Source of the DNA: Saccharopolyspora gloriosae | Lineage (GTDB): Bacteria > Actinomycetota > Actinomycetes > Mycobacteriales > Pseudonocardiaceae | Length of the DNA: 64,000 nucleotides | Direction: 5' to 3' | Assembly (NCBI RefSeq): GCF_014203325.1 | Contig: NZ_JACHIV010000001.1 | Coordinates: forward strand, 3,659,501 to 3,723,500 | The notes under the pieces: model-generated | The model's input: the letters and a program-made list of their open reading frames with translations, nothing else | Told to the model about the DNA's origin: nothing | Database searches by the model: none | Made by a program: the position numbers and the translations under genes | Part shown: positions 16,828 to 24,500 of the stretch, one piece after another | How positions within the stretch are numbered: the stretch's first letter is position 1 | Layout of the letters: each line of letters begins with the position of its first letter

Positions 16828-18078
16828 GTGCACGAATCGGATTCGACCCTCGCGCGCCCGCGTCGGCTCGCTCGTGGCGCCGCGTTCGCGGTGTCCGCCG
16901 CGGTGATCGGGCTCTGCCTGGCCGCGGCGACCGCCCCCGCCCCGCTCTACAAGCTCTACCAGGCGCAGTGGGGTTTCTCGACGCCCGCGTTGACCTTGGT
17001 GTACGCGGTGTACTGCGTCGGGGTGCTCGTGGCGCTGCTGCTGTTCGGGCGCCTGTCCGACAGCTGGGGTCGGCGGCCGGTCATCATCGCGGGGCTGGTC
17101 GGTCTGCTCGCCGCGATGGCGGTGTTCCTCAACGCGTACTCGGTGAGCTGGCTGTTCGTCGCGCGCGGGTTGCAGGGGCTCGCCACCGGGATCGCGATCA
17201 GCGCGGCCGGCGCCGCCCTGCTGGAGTTCGCTCCGCCCGCGGAACCCGGACGGGGTGGCTTGCTCAACGCCGTCGCCAGTTCGCTCGGGGTCGGCTGCGG
17301 CGGGCTGTTCGGGGCCGTGCTGGTGCAGTTCTCGCCGAGCCCGCTGGTCGTTCCGTTCGCGGTGCTGGCCGTCCTGGTGGCCGCGCTGGTCGTTACCGCC
17401 GCGTTCTTGCCGGAGACGGTGGCGCGCGGTTCCGGGCCGCGCCGCCTGCGGTTCGCGGGACCGCGGGTTCCGCGCGGCATCCGGGCACCGTTCGTGCTGT
17501 CCGGGCTGGGGATCACGGCCGCGTGGGCGAACGTGGGGCTCTACCAGTCCCTGGTGCCGACGCTGGCCCCGGCGCTGCTGCGGTCGCAGACCTACCTCGC
17601 CGCCGGGCTCGCCATCTTCGCGCTGGGCGGGGCTTCGGCCGTCGCACCGCTGCTGCTGAAGGCGCGCGCCACGAGCACCCTCATCGCGGGCGGCCTGGTG
17701 ACGCTGGTCGCCGGAGTGGCCATCATGGCGCTGTCGCTGGAATTCCCGGCACCGGTGCTGTTCATCGCAGCCAGCCTGGTGATCGGCACCGGAGTCGGCA
17801 CCAGCATGGTCGGCTCGATCCGCCTGGTGGGCGAGATCGCCCCACCGACCCACCGGGCGAGCGTCATGGCCGCCTTCTACGTGGTCGCCTACTGCGCGAT
17901 CTCGGTCCCGGCCGTGATCGTCGGATTCCTGGTGCGAGAAATCGGCACCACCGCCACCTTCCAGCTGTTCGCGGCCACCATCGCCCTCCTCTCCCTCACC
18001 GCCCTAGCAGTCAACCGCCAAGTCCTACGCCCCGCCCGCAAAACCCCCGCCCCAGCTCTGGCCCGAGACCGGAACTGA
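16828..18078 (+). CDS. MFS transporter (drug/metabolite efflux type)
   Basis: 416 residues, GTG start. About 12 hydrophobic helices; loop 2-3 carries the MFS signature GRLSDSWGRRPVI (about residues 73-85). The LYKLYQAQWGFSTPALTLVYAVYCVGVL segment resembles proton-driven efflux pumps of the DHA1 type. It most likely exports a toxic compound or metabolite across the cytoplasmic membrane. Transcription is divergent from a GlxA-type regulator with an 85-base shared promoter region. The stop is followed 25 bases later by repeat copy 5. The exact start is uncertain because the reading frame stays open upstream. Confidence 0.87.
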   Translation: MHESDSTLARPRRLARGAAFAVSAAVIGLCLAAATAPAPLYKLYQAQWGFSTPALTLVYAVYCVGVLVALLLFGRLSDSWGRRPVIIAGLVGLLAAMAVFLNAYSVSWLFVARGLQGLATGIAISAAGAALLEFAPPAEPGRGGLLNAVASSLGVGCGGLFGAVLVQFSPSPLVVPFAVLAVLVAALVVTAAFLPETVARGSGPRRLRFAGPRVPRGIRAPFVLSGLGITAAWANVGLYQSLVPTLAPALLRSQTYLAAGLAIFALGGASAVAPLLLKARATSTLIAGGLVTLVAGVAIMALSLEFPAPVLFIAASLVIGTGVGTSMVGSIRLVGEIAPPTHRASVMAAFYVVAYCAISVPAVIVGFLVREIGTTATFQLFAATIALLSLTALAVNRQVLRPARKTPAPALARDRN

Positions 18079-18103
18079 CTTACCGAACAAGAACGCGTTC
18101 CCC

Positions 18104-18290
18104 GTCTTGTCAGCGGCGAAGCCGCTGAGCAGCGACCACGCACGCAACCGGACCACCCGCTGGTTCTCAGCGGGATTCTCGCGAGGACAGCTTTTTCCCT
18201 CGTGGCGGAGCCACTCGGGAAAACGATCCCGCAGCGAGAATCCCGCTGAGTTTCCGCCACCCCACCCCTACGCAGGCCCAACCCGAGAAG
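18104..18290 (+). repeat. Dispersed covarying palindromic repeat, copy 5
   Basis: Outer stem arms 18168-18182 (CAGCGGGATTCTCGC) and 18234-18248 are perfectly complementary although the sequence differs from copies 1-3 at three internal positions per arm. Apex CTTTTTCCCTCGTGGCGGAGCC. It lies between convergent genes and supplies the last codons and stop (TAG within CTACGC read in reverse) of the DUF1272 gene. Confidence 0.9.
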
Positions 18291-18450
18291 GCCGCAACTG
18301 CAAGATTCCGCCGCAGTTGGGGCAGGTTCTGGTCAGTTCGGTGGTGCACCGAGCGCAGAAGGTGCATTCGTAGGAGCAGATGTAGGCCTCCGTCGAATCG
18401 CGCGGCAGTTCCGCCGAGCACCGCTCGCACGCCGTTCGCATGTCCAGCAC
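18268..18450 (-). CDS. DUF1272 small zinc-ribbon protein
   Basis: 60 residues from GTG 18450, which has AGGAGG 5 bases upstream; the ATG three codons later is too far from it. The whole protein matches the DUF1272 pattern: TACERCSAELP, EAYICSYECTFCARC, and RTCPNCGG, giving four Cys pairs expected to bind two zinc ions. Function unknown; likely cytoplasmic. The C-terminal residues (RPSRVGPA) and stop codon come from the edge of repeat copy 5, suggesting that the repeat inserted at, and replaced, the original 3' end. Confidence 0.85.
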   Translation of the reverse strand: MLDMRTACERCSAELPRDSTEAYICSYECTFCARCTTELTRTCPNCGGILQLRPSRVGPA

Positions 18451-18528
18451 GTCGCCTCCTCGCCGCGGTGCGGCACGGCCGATACCGCGCCCCGGCCTCA
18501 TCATGCCCGGATCAGCGGGCCGGCGGAA

Positions 18529-18873
18529 TCACGCCGCACCGTCCTTCGCGAGGCTCGTCGCGGCTTGCTCGGGCACTTCCAGCACGATGGTGTGGTAGCT
18601 GCTGATGCGGGACACGATCTCCTCCCGAGGCCCGGTTTTCCAGGCGTCACCGCCGTAGAACGCGTCCTCCTGCGCGACGCGGGTCTCCAGGTCGGGGAAC
18701 GCGCGGATGAGGTACGCCTCCTCGTGGCCGTCTTCGGCGACCGCCGAGAGCCCGTGGTCGAGCACGCGGATCCCGGACCGGCGCAGCATCGGCACCGACC
18801 TGTCGCGCAGCAGCCCCGCGAAGCTCTCCCCCGTTCCGGGCTCCAGCCGGTAGGTGCGGATCTCGATGATCAC
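18529..18873 (-). CDS. NIPSNAP-family protein
   Basis: 114 residues, GTG 18873 with GAGGAGG 5 bases upstream. N-terminus IIEIRTYRLEPGTGESF, then VLDHG, EEAYLIRAFPDLETRVAQEDAFYGGDAWKTGPREEI, the dimeric ferredoxin-like alpha-beta barrel typical of NIPSNAP proteins. Members have no firmly known general role; some act as small monooxygenase- or isomerase-like subunits in natural product pathways. It overlaps the stop of the permease gene by 4 bases (GTGA), so is the last gene of the hydrazine-locus operon and translationally coupled. Confidence 0.85.
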   Translation of the reverse strand: MIIEIRTYRLEPGTGESFAGLLRDRSVPMLRRSGIRVLDHGLSAVAEDGHEEAYLIRAFPDLETRVAQEDAFYGGDAWKTGPREEIVSRISSYHTIVLEVPEQAATSLAKDGAA

Positions 18874-20009
18874 GTTGCCTCCTCGATCTCGGTTCCCGAA
18901 CGTCTCGCCGCGCCTGCCGGGCCACCGGGTCGCACCAGCGCGAACCGGGCGAACGCGATCGCCCCGACCACGCCGGGGAACAGGATCGCCGGACCCAGCG
19001 CCGGGGACACCACCAGCAGCGCCCCCGCGCCGGCGATGCCCGCGACCCGCGCACCGGTCGCCGCCGCCGCGTTGGCGGCGACCCTGCCGGACATCCAGGC
19101 GAACAGGCACAACGTCATCGCGGCGGGCCCGTAGAGGAAGTAGCCGACCTCCCAGCCACGCAGCTGCGCCAGCACCAGCACGACCGCGACGGGCGCCACC
19201 GCCGCTGCCACCGGCAGCGGACCGCGGGTGCCGCGCAGCCCCGCCGACAACGTCGAGGCCGCGACCAGGTTGGTGCGGCAGTAGCTCACCGCGAGCAGGC
19301 CGACGAGGGCCGCCAGCACCGGGCCCGCGCTCCCCGGCCCGTCGGCACCCGCGCGGACCAGCCGCAACGAGATCAGCCCGGCCCCGAAGGCGGCCACCAC
19401 CAGGAAGACCGGGAACAGCACCCGGCGTCCGGTGCGGGATTCCGCGGGCGACCAGGAGCGGCGCACCTCCCAGCCCACGATGGACACGAAGAACAGCAGC
19501 CCGGTCGCCACCGGCCCGGCCGCGCTCACCGCGCTCGACGTGCCGGACAGGTCCACCGCGGCGGGCCACCACGACCACACCAGCGCGGTGAGCACCGTGA
19601 GCACCGTCCGGGCCCGCTTCGCCGCGTCGCCGAGCGCCGGGCGGGCGAGCGCCAGCAGTCCGCTGAGCACGAGCAGCCCGACGCCGATCCAGCCGCCCGC
19701 GCCGCCGGCGCCGATCGCCGCGGCCACCACGTGCCCGGCGAACCCGCACAGGAACACCTGCCCGGCGAGGATGCCGCCGACGTACCAAGCGCTGATCACG
19801 CCCTGCTCCACCGGGTCGCCCGCGAGCACCCCGCGCTCCTCGGTGCGGTGCGCCAGCGCCAGGCGGGTCGCCACCCCGACGACCAGCCCGAGCGAGCACG
19901 TCAGCAGCCACGACGCGACGTCGACCATCCGGTCCGCGAGCACCGGCACGCACAGCAGCAGCCCCACGCCGACCACTTCGGCCAGCAGGCGGCCGAACGT
20001 CCGCGTCAA
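18870..20009 (-). CDS. Polytopic membrane protein, probable APC-like amino acid/metabolite permease
   Basis: 379 residues, TTG start at 20009 overlapping the stop of the MetRS-like gene by 4 bases (TTGA), with GGGGGC upstream. About 10-11 hydrophobic helices. The segment ISAWYVGGILAGQVFLCGFAG and the later GLLFFVSIVGWEV resemble helices 3 and 6 of APC-superfamily permeases, although the protein is short for that family. Its place between the MetRS-like enzyme and NIPSNAP suggests export of the pathway product or import of a precursor amino acid. Family assignment is tentative; the membrane location is clear. Confidence 0.7.
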   Translation of the reverse strand: MTRTFGRLLAEVVGVGLLLCVPVLADRMVDVASWLLTCSLGLVVGVATRLALAHRTEERGVLAGDPVEQGVISAWYVGGILAGQVFLCGFAGHVVAAAIGAGGAGGWIGVGLLVLSGLLALARPALGDAAKRARTVLTVLTALVWSWWPAAVDLSGTSSAVSAAGPVATGLLFFVSIVGWEVRRSWSPAESRTGRRVLFPVFLVVAAFGAGLISLRLVRAGADGPGSAGPVLAALVGLLAVSYCRTNLVAASTLSAGLRGTRGPLPVAAAVAPVAVVLVLAQLRGWEVGYFLYGPAAMTLCLFAWMSGRVAANAAAATGARVAGIAGAGALLVVSPALGPAILFPGVVGAIAFARFALVRPGGPAGAARRSGTEIEEAT

Positions 20010-21646
20010 CGCTGCCCCCGGTACCGCGCCAGCGGCGTGCGCAGCTCCGGGCCCACCAGCGCGTCGCCGGTCAGGTTCACCGACGCCTCCGGCCAGGTCC
20101 GCAGCCCGTCGAGCGACCAGCTGACCTCGGCGCCGAAGTGGCGCAGCACCGACTCCGACCAGGTCGGCATGATCGGGTAGGCGGCCACCACGAGCCGCAG
20201 GAACGCCTCCGCGAGGTCGTGCAGCCGCCGCCCGCCGCCCGCGGTCTCCTGGCCCAGCGAGTAGATCCGGAACACCTCGGAGTAGGTCTCGACCGCGAAC
20301 GAGCGCAGTTCCTCCGCCGCGGACCGCAGCGAGAACGTGCGGACGTCGAACGCGGCGGCGAGCCGGTCGACCCGTTCCTGCGCCATCGCGGTGTACTTGC
20401 CGGGCGCTGCGGCGTCGAATCGCGGGATGCGCCCCGCATAGCTGCGCCGCACCATGCCGACCAGCAGCTCGGCGGTGTCTCCGAAGTAGGTGCCGAGTTC
20501 CCGCGTCGCCGCGTCGAAGCGCTGCCGGTAGAAGCTGGTCTCCTCGGTCTCCGGGCTGGTGCGTGCCAGGTAGAACCGGACGGCGTCGGCCGCGTGCTCC
20601 TCGAAGAACTCCGAGCCCCAGATGGCGTGACCGCGGCTGGTGGAGAACTTCAGCCCTTCCAGCTGGTAGAACTCGTTGGTCACGATCTGCTCGGGCAGCA
20701 CCAGCGACTCCTCCGCCATGCACAGCGCGGGCCAGAACACGGCGTGCGAGTACAGGCAGTCGAAACCGAGGAAGTGCACCACCGCGGTCTCCGGGTCCTC
20801 CCAGATGTCGCGGCCGGACCTTTCCGAGTTCATCCCGCCCTGCAACGTGTCCAGGCTGAACAGGTAGCCGCACACCCCGGCGAACCAGGTGTCGATGATG
20901 TGGCCCTCCCACCCGGGCAGCGGCACGGGCACGCCGTAGGTGCCGCGCCGGGTGAACGCGGCGTCCTCCAGCGGCTCGGCGAGCAGCGCCTTGATGAAGT
21001 CGCGCGGACGCGGGCGGAGGTCGACGGAGTCCAGGTAGTTGCGCAGCGCCTTGCGGTACCGCTCCACGGGCAGCACGATCCGCTCTTCGTCCACGATGGA
21101 CGGAGCTTCGCCGCAGAAGTGGCAGCGCGGTTCGGCGAGCCCGTCGCTGGCCTGCGGCCAGCCGCACGCCTCGCAGTACATGCCGCCGTTGGTCGAACCG
21201 CACTCCTGGCACAGTCCGGTGAGTTCGGCCTCGTACAGGTTGAGGTCGCAGGTCTCGCAGTGGAACACGCGCTGGGTGCGGACTTCGAGGCGACCGCGCT
21301 CCCACAGGCGCAGGAACAGGTCGTGCACCACTTCGACGTGCCGCGGGTCCTGCTTGGGGTGGGCGAAGCGGTCCGGGAGCATGTTGCCGCCGGCCAGGGA
21401 CCGCTCCATCCGCTGGGCGAAGCGGTACGCGGTCCGATGTGGATCCTCGCCGATCTCCGCCGCTTTCCGGGGCACGTAGCAGGAATGCTCGTCGGCGTAG
21501 CTCACGTGGTGCACCCGGTGACCGGTCTGGCGCAGGTAGCGAGATAGCACGTCGGAGCCGAGGAAAGGGCCGGAGAGGTGACCGAGGTGCAGGTCGCCGT
21601 TCGGGTTCGGCGGGGCCGCGGTCACCACGTACGTCTTGTTCTCCAC
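20006..21646 (-). CDS. Methionyl-tRNA-synthetase-like enzyme, probable hydrazine-synthetase ligase component
   Basis: 546 residues, GTG with GGGAG 6 bases upstream. It has the class I synthetase active site: PPNPNGDLHLGH (12-23, HIGH motif), a four-pair zinc-knuckle region (Cys130, 133, 146, 149, 158, 161, 175, 178), HFLGFDCLYSHAVFWPA (291-307) as in MetRS, and a KMSKS variant KFSTS (333-337). The C-terminal helical region is short and no tRNA-binding EMAP/OB domain is present. As a second MetRS inside a small operon with an N-hydroxylase, a cupin and an FAD oxidase, it resembles the MetRS-like half of hydrazine synthetases such as Spb40, which adenylate an amino acid and join it to an N-hydroxylated lysine. 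Housekeeping MetRS is the less likely alternative. Confidence 0.85.
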   Translation of the reverse strand: MENKTYVVTAAPPNPNGDLHLGHLSGPFLGSDVLSRYLRQTGHRVHHVSYADEHSCYVPRKAAEIGEDPHRTAYRFAQRMERSLAGGNMLPDRFAHPKQDPRHVEVVHDLFLRLWERGRLEVRTQRVFHCETCDLNLYEAELTGLCQECGSTNGGMYCEACGWPQASDGLAEPRCHFCGEAPSIVDEERIVLPVERYRKALRNYLDSVDLRPRPRDFIKALLAEPLEDAAFTRRGTYGVPVPLPGWEGHIIDTWFAGVCGYLFSLDTLQGGMNSERSGRDIWEDPETAVVHFLGFDCLYSHAVFWPALCMAEESLVLPEQIVTNEFYQLEGLKFSTSRGHAIWGSEFFEEHAADAVRFYLARTSPETEETSFYRQRFDAATRELGTYFGDTAELLVGMVRRSYAGRIPRFDAAAPGKYTAMAQERVDRLAAAFDVRTFSLRSAAEELRSFAVETYSEVFRIYSLGQETAGGGRRLHDLAEAFLRLVVAAYPIMPTWSESVLRHFGAEVSWSLDGLRTWPEASVNLTGDALVGPELRTPLARYRGQR

Positions 21647-21676
21647 AGGAACTCCCAAACCGGTAGTGGGCAAGCG

Positions 21677-21718
21677 GGTAGCGGGCATGCGGTAGCGGGC
21701 ATGCGGTAGCGGGCATGC
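21677..21718. repeat. Three tandem 14-bp repeats before the MetRS-like gene
   Basis: GGTAGCGGGCATGC occurs three times head-to-tail (21677, 21691, 21705) and once imperfectly at 21662. Each unit contains the palindrome GCATGC. They lie in the 113-base leader between cysE and the MetRS-like gene, 31 bases from its start, where they could affect expression or simply be replication slippage. Confidence 0.8.
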
Positions 21719-21759
21719 GGTCGGAAAGGCACTGCGAACCGTTCGCGCGAACGGGGACG

Positions 21760-22305
21760 TCAGGAAGCCGGGGTGCGCGCGCCCTGCCTGCCGTCCCTGG
21801 CGTGCACGACGGCCCCAGGCAGCACGGAGCGGGTGACGACCGCGTGGGCGGCGATGTGCGCCCCGGCACCGATCTCGATGGCACCGAGCACGCTCGCGTT
21901 GGTGCCCACCACGACGTGGTCGCCGATGACGGGATGCCGGGTGGAGCCCGGACCGCCGTCCTTCCACCAGCCCACCGAGCCGAGGGTCACCTGGTGGTAG
22001 AGCATCACGTCGTCCCCGATGACGCAGGTCTCGCCGATCACCACGGCGGCACCGTGATCGACGAAGAACCGCCGTCCGATGCGCGCACCGGGGTGGATCT
22101 CGATGCCGGTCAGGATGCGCGCCGCGTTCGCCAGCACCCTGGCCGGGACGTACCGGCGGTTCCGGTAGCAGCGGTGCGCGATCCGGTACGTCCAGAGCGC
22201 GGTGATGCTGGCGTGCAGCAGCGCTTCGGCTCTGCTGCGGACCGACGGGTCCTTGCCGAGGACCGTGTCCAAGTCCTCTTTCATGCGCGGGAGAATGTTC
22301 GTCAC
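21760..22305 (-). CDS. Serine O-acetyltransferase-type hexapeptide acyltransferase
   Basis: 181 residues from GTG 22305; an ATG 7 codons later is an alternative. The CysE signature is clear: ALWTYRIAHRCYRNRRYVPARVLANAARILTGIEIHPGARIGRRFFVDHGAAVVIGETC, with the Asp-His pair of the active site in VDHG, followed by left-handed beta-helix hexapeptide repeats up to VVGTNASVLGAIEIGAGAHI. It lacks much of the N-terminal helical domain of full-length CysE, as in short actinobacterial forms. SAT makes O-acetylserine from serine and acetyl-CoA. No cysK partner is next to it. It lies between the FAD oxidase and MetRS-like genes, so a role in supplying or modifying an amino acid of the hydrazine pathway is inferred. 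Confidence 0.85.
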   Translation of the reverse strand: MTNILPRMKEDLDTVLGKDPSVRSRAEALLHASITALWTYRIAHRCYRNRRYVPARVLANAARILTGIEIHPGARIGRRFFVDHGAAVVIGETCVIGDDVMLYHQVTLGSVGWWKDGGPGSTRHPVIGDHVVVGTNASVLGAIEIGAGAHIAAHAVVTRSVLPGAVVHARDGRQGARTPAS

Positions 22306-22358
22306 CTCGAACCTCAGAGCCTGTCGTGGAACTTGGCCCGCTCAGCGGATTGCTCAGC

Positions 22359-22520
22359 GGTACCTCAGCGGCTGCCGCACCGACGTTCGCCGGGTGTGGC
22401 CGCGACTTCCTGTTGCGCGCCGCTGTGCGGCGAGCGCGCCGTCCTCGCGGAGGGACCGCCGAGGGCTCCCCGGCGGTCGTTCCGCTGGAGCCGGTCGCTG
22501 CTCAGCGGGTCCGCCGATGG
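22359..22520 (-). repeat. Dispersed repeat, copy 6 (decayed)
   Basis: Matches the minus-orientation repeat only in patches: CCTCAGCGG near 22363, GCCGTCCTCGCG near 22438, and GAGCCGGTCGCTGCTCAGCGG near 22488. Stem complementarity is largely lost. It fills the 22306-22566 gap between the FAD oxidase and the acetyltransferase genes; no gene is supported there. Confidence 0.5.
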
Positions 22521-22566
22521 CGGGCGGGCGGTGCGCACCGGGGACGACGAGGTCGGCAGCGGGCGC

Positions 22567-23721
22567 TCAGACCGTGCTGTAGGTGTAGTCCGACGAGATC
22601 GATTCGCTGGTGGCGAACCGGTCCGGCCGGTAGGCGGCGGACATCGGGTTCGGCGCCCCGGTCGCGATCTCGCTCGCGACGGCGTGCCCGACTCCGGCGG
22701 CGAGCTTGAAACCGCCGCCGCTCATCCCGGTGGCCAGGTAGATCCCGGGCTTCCCGGACCAGCCCACCAGCGGCCGCCGGTCCGGTGTGTACGCCTCGAA
22801 GCCCACGCCGCCGCCCACCACGGCGGCCCCTGCGGTGCGGGGGACCCGTTCGGAGAGCGCGTCGCGGGCGGCGAGCACCGTGCGCCGGTCGAGTTCGGCC
22901 GAGCCCCGTTCGTCGCCGAGCTCCTGGTCCACCCCGAACAGCACGCCCGCGTCCCCGTCCGGCCGGTAGTAGGTGCCGAGGACGTCGTCGATGACCAGCG
23001 GAATCCGCACCGGTCCGGCGCCGGTGGCGGCGACCGAGGCCGTACCGATGGGACGGGACCGGATGGGCACGCTCACCCCGGCCGTGGCGCCCAGGTGGTG
23101 CGACCAGATCCCGTTGGCCAGCACCACGACGTCGGCCTCCACGTCCGCGCCGGGCAGCTCGGCGACGACCGGCCCGCCCTCGCCGACCGACAAGTGCTGC
23201 ACCCGGCTGCGGAGGCGGAACCGCACGCCCCGGTCGGCCGCCAGCCGCGCCAGCGCCGCCGAGATCTCCGCGGGCGCCGCGTAGCCCGCGTCCTGCTCGA
23301 CGGCCACCACCTCGGTGGCCGCGAGCCGCAGGTCGGGGTGCGCGGACCGCACGGATTCCCGGTCGTGCAAGGCGATCCGGATGCCGGCCTGCCGGGCCCG
23401 CGCGACGTGGGCTTCGAGCACGCCGCGGTTGGCCTCGTCGGTGATGAACGCGAACCCGGTGCGCCGGAACCGCCCCGGGCCGGCGTGCCGCGCGGTGAGG
23501 TCGCGCATCAGCGGGACCGCGCGCGCGGCCAGCTCCAAGTCCACATCGGACATGTGCAGTCCGCGGATCAGACCGCCGGACTTCGCGGTCGCACCGACCT
23601 CCGCGACCTGGTTCTGCTCGCAGACGGTGACCTGCACCGAGGGGTGCGCCGCGAGGTGGTACGCGACGCTGACACCGATGACCCCGGCACCGACGACGAG
23701 CACCCGGACGTCCGCGGTCAT
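22567..23721 (-). CDS. FAD-dependent D-amino-acid/glycine/sarcosine oxidase-like enzyme (DAO family)
   Basis: 384 residues, ATG 23721 overlapping the cupin stop (ATGA). N-terminal VRVLVVGAGVIGVSVAYHLAAHP (5-27) is the FAD dinucleotide fold; AKSGGLIRGLH follows, and the C-terminus has TPDRRPLVGWSGKPGIYLATGMSGGGFKLAAGVGHAVA, the typical DAO closing motif. In known hydrazine pathways a glycine-oxidase-like member oxidises the lysine-glycine hydrazine intermediate, releasing hydrazinoacetic acid. The tight coupling to the cupin and the company of an N-hydroxylase and MetRS-like enzyme fit that role. A plain amino-acid oxidase is the alternative. Confidence 0.88.
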   Translation of the reverse strand: MTADVRVLVVGAGVIGVSVAYHLAAHPSVQVTVCEQNQVAEVGATAKSGGLIRGLHMSDVDLELAARAVPLMRDLTARHAGPGRFRRTGFAFITDEANRGVLEAHVARARQAGIRIALHDRESVRSAHPDLRLAATEVVAVEQDAGYAAPAEISAALARLAADRGVRFRLRSRVQHLSVGEGGPVVAELPGADVEADVVVLANGIWSHHLGATAGVSVPIRSRPIGTASVAATGAGPVRIPLVIDDVLGTYYRPDGDAGVLFGVDQELGDERGSAELDRRTVLAARDALSERVPRTAGAAVVGGGVGFEAYTPDRRPLVGWSGKPGIYLATGMSGGGFKLAAGVGHAVASEIATGAPNPMSAAYRPDRFATSESISSDYTYSTV

Positions 23722-24095
23722 GCGGGGGTCGCCTCGCCGGTGGGGAACCAGATGGACAGGTAGACGAGGTCGTCGGCGCCGTCGTTGGTCACCTCGTGCT
23801 CCACGCCGGGCCGGATGTGCACCTCGTCGCCGTAGGCGACCGGTTCCGCCTCGTCGCCCACCCGCACCGTGCCGGTGCCACCGAAGAAGAAGAAGATCTC
23901 GCGTTCGTGGTGCGCGTGCGCCGTGGACGTCTGCCCCGGGGCGACCGCGCACCACGCGCCTTCGAACGGGAACTTCCCGATGACCTCCGGAGCGGACAGG
24001 CGCTTCGCTCTCAGGTTGTAGTCGGCCTCGTAGGTCAACCCGTTGCTCGGCCAGGAACGCAGGTCCACGGCGATCTCCCAAGGTGTCGTCCTCAT
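23718..24095 (-). CDS. Stand-alone cupin, probable hydrazine-synthetase cupin component
   Basis: 125 residues from ATG 24095. A single-domain cupin with metal ligands His60, His62, Glu66 (HAHHERE) and His100 (HIRPGVEHEV), that is, a complete 3-His/1-Glu set. In Spb40-type hydrazine synthetases a cupin domain of this kind is fused to a MetRS-like domain and catalyses N-N bond formation through rearrangement of an ester between the amino acid and an N-hydroxylated amine. Here the two parts are separate genes in the same operon. The ribosome site is weak. An in-frame upstream GTG near 24135 would add a short extension. Confidence 0.8.
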   Translation of the reverse strand: MRTTPWEIAVDLRSWPSNGLTYEADYNLRAKRLSAPEVIGKFPFEGAWCAVAPGQTSTAHAHHEREIFFFFGGTGTVRVGDEAEPVAYGDEVHIRPGVEHEVTNDGADDLVYLSIWFPTGEATPA

Positions 24096-24500
24096 CGGTT
24101 CGCCGGCCGCACCGGCGAGTGATCCGAACACTACGAACGGAATTCGCCGGTGTCCCGCGCTGAGCACGGAGAACGGTCTCCACGTTCGACTAGCGCTTCC
24201 GGGCGAACACGCGACTCCGTTCACCTCGGCGCCGTTCGTCCCGCGACTCCACCACCTCCCCGATCGTCGTATTCGGGTCCGGAATCGCAGGCACGACTAC
24301 CGCGAAGGTGGAGGCGAAGTCGTCGATTTCCCGCATTCCGGCTCCGTCGAGGTGCACCGACGTGCAGTGCGTTTCGGCCGCCGATCGAGGCCGGATCGGC
24401 TTTTCGGCCGGTAGATTTCTCCTCGCGGTAGCCGTGCGCACACCGCACCGCTGCCGCACCAATCCACACGCCCGCTTGTCGGATTTTTAATGGGGTAGCC
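24096..24500. promoter_or_regulatory. Divergent promoter region of the hydrazine locus
   Basis: 405 bases between the cupin operon (leftward) and the N-hydroxylase gene (rightward). It is AT-richer near 24470-24495 (GGATTTTTAATGGGG) just before the TTG start. No ORF with a ribosome site was supported and no clear inverted-repeat operator was recognised. Confidence 0.5.

Noticed and set aside
20138-21547. Long plus-strand ORF opposite the MetRS-like gene
   Set aside because: A GC-rich antisense shadow; the minus strand carries clear HLGH and KFSTS motifs and zinc knuckles.
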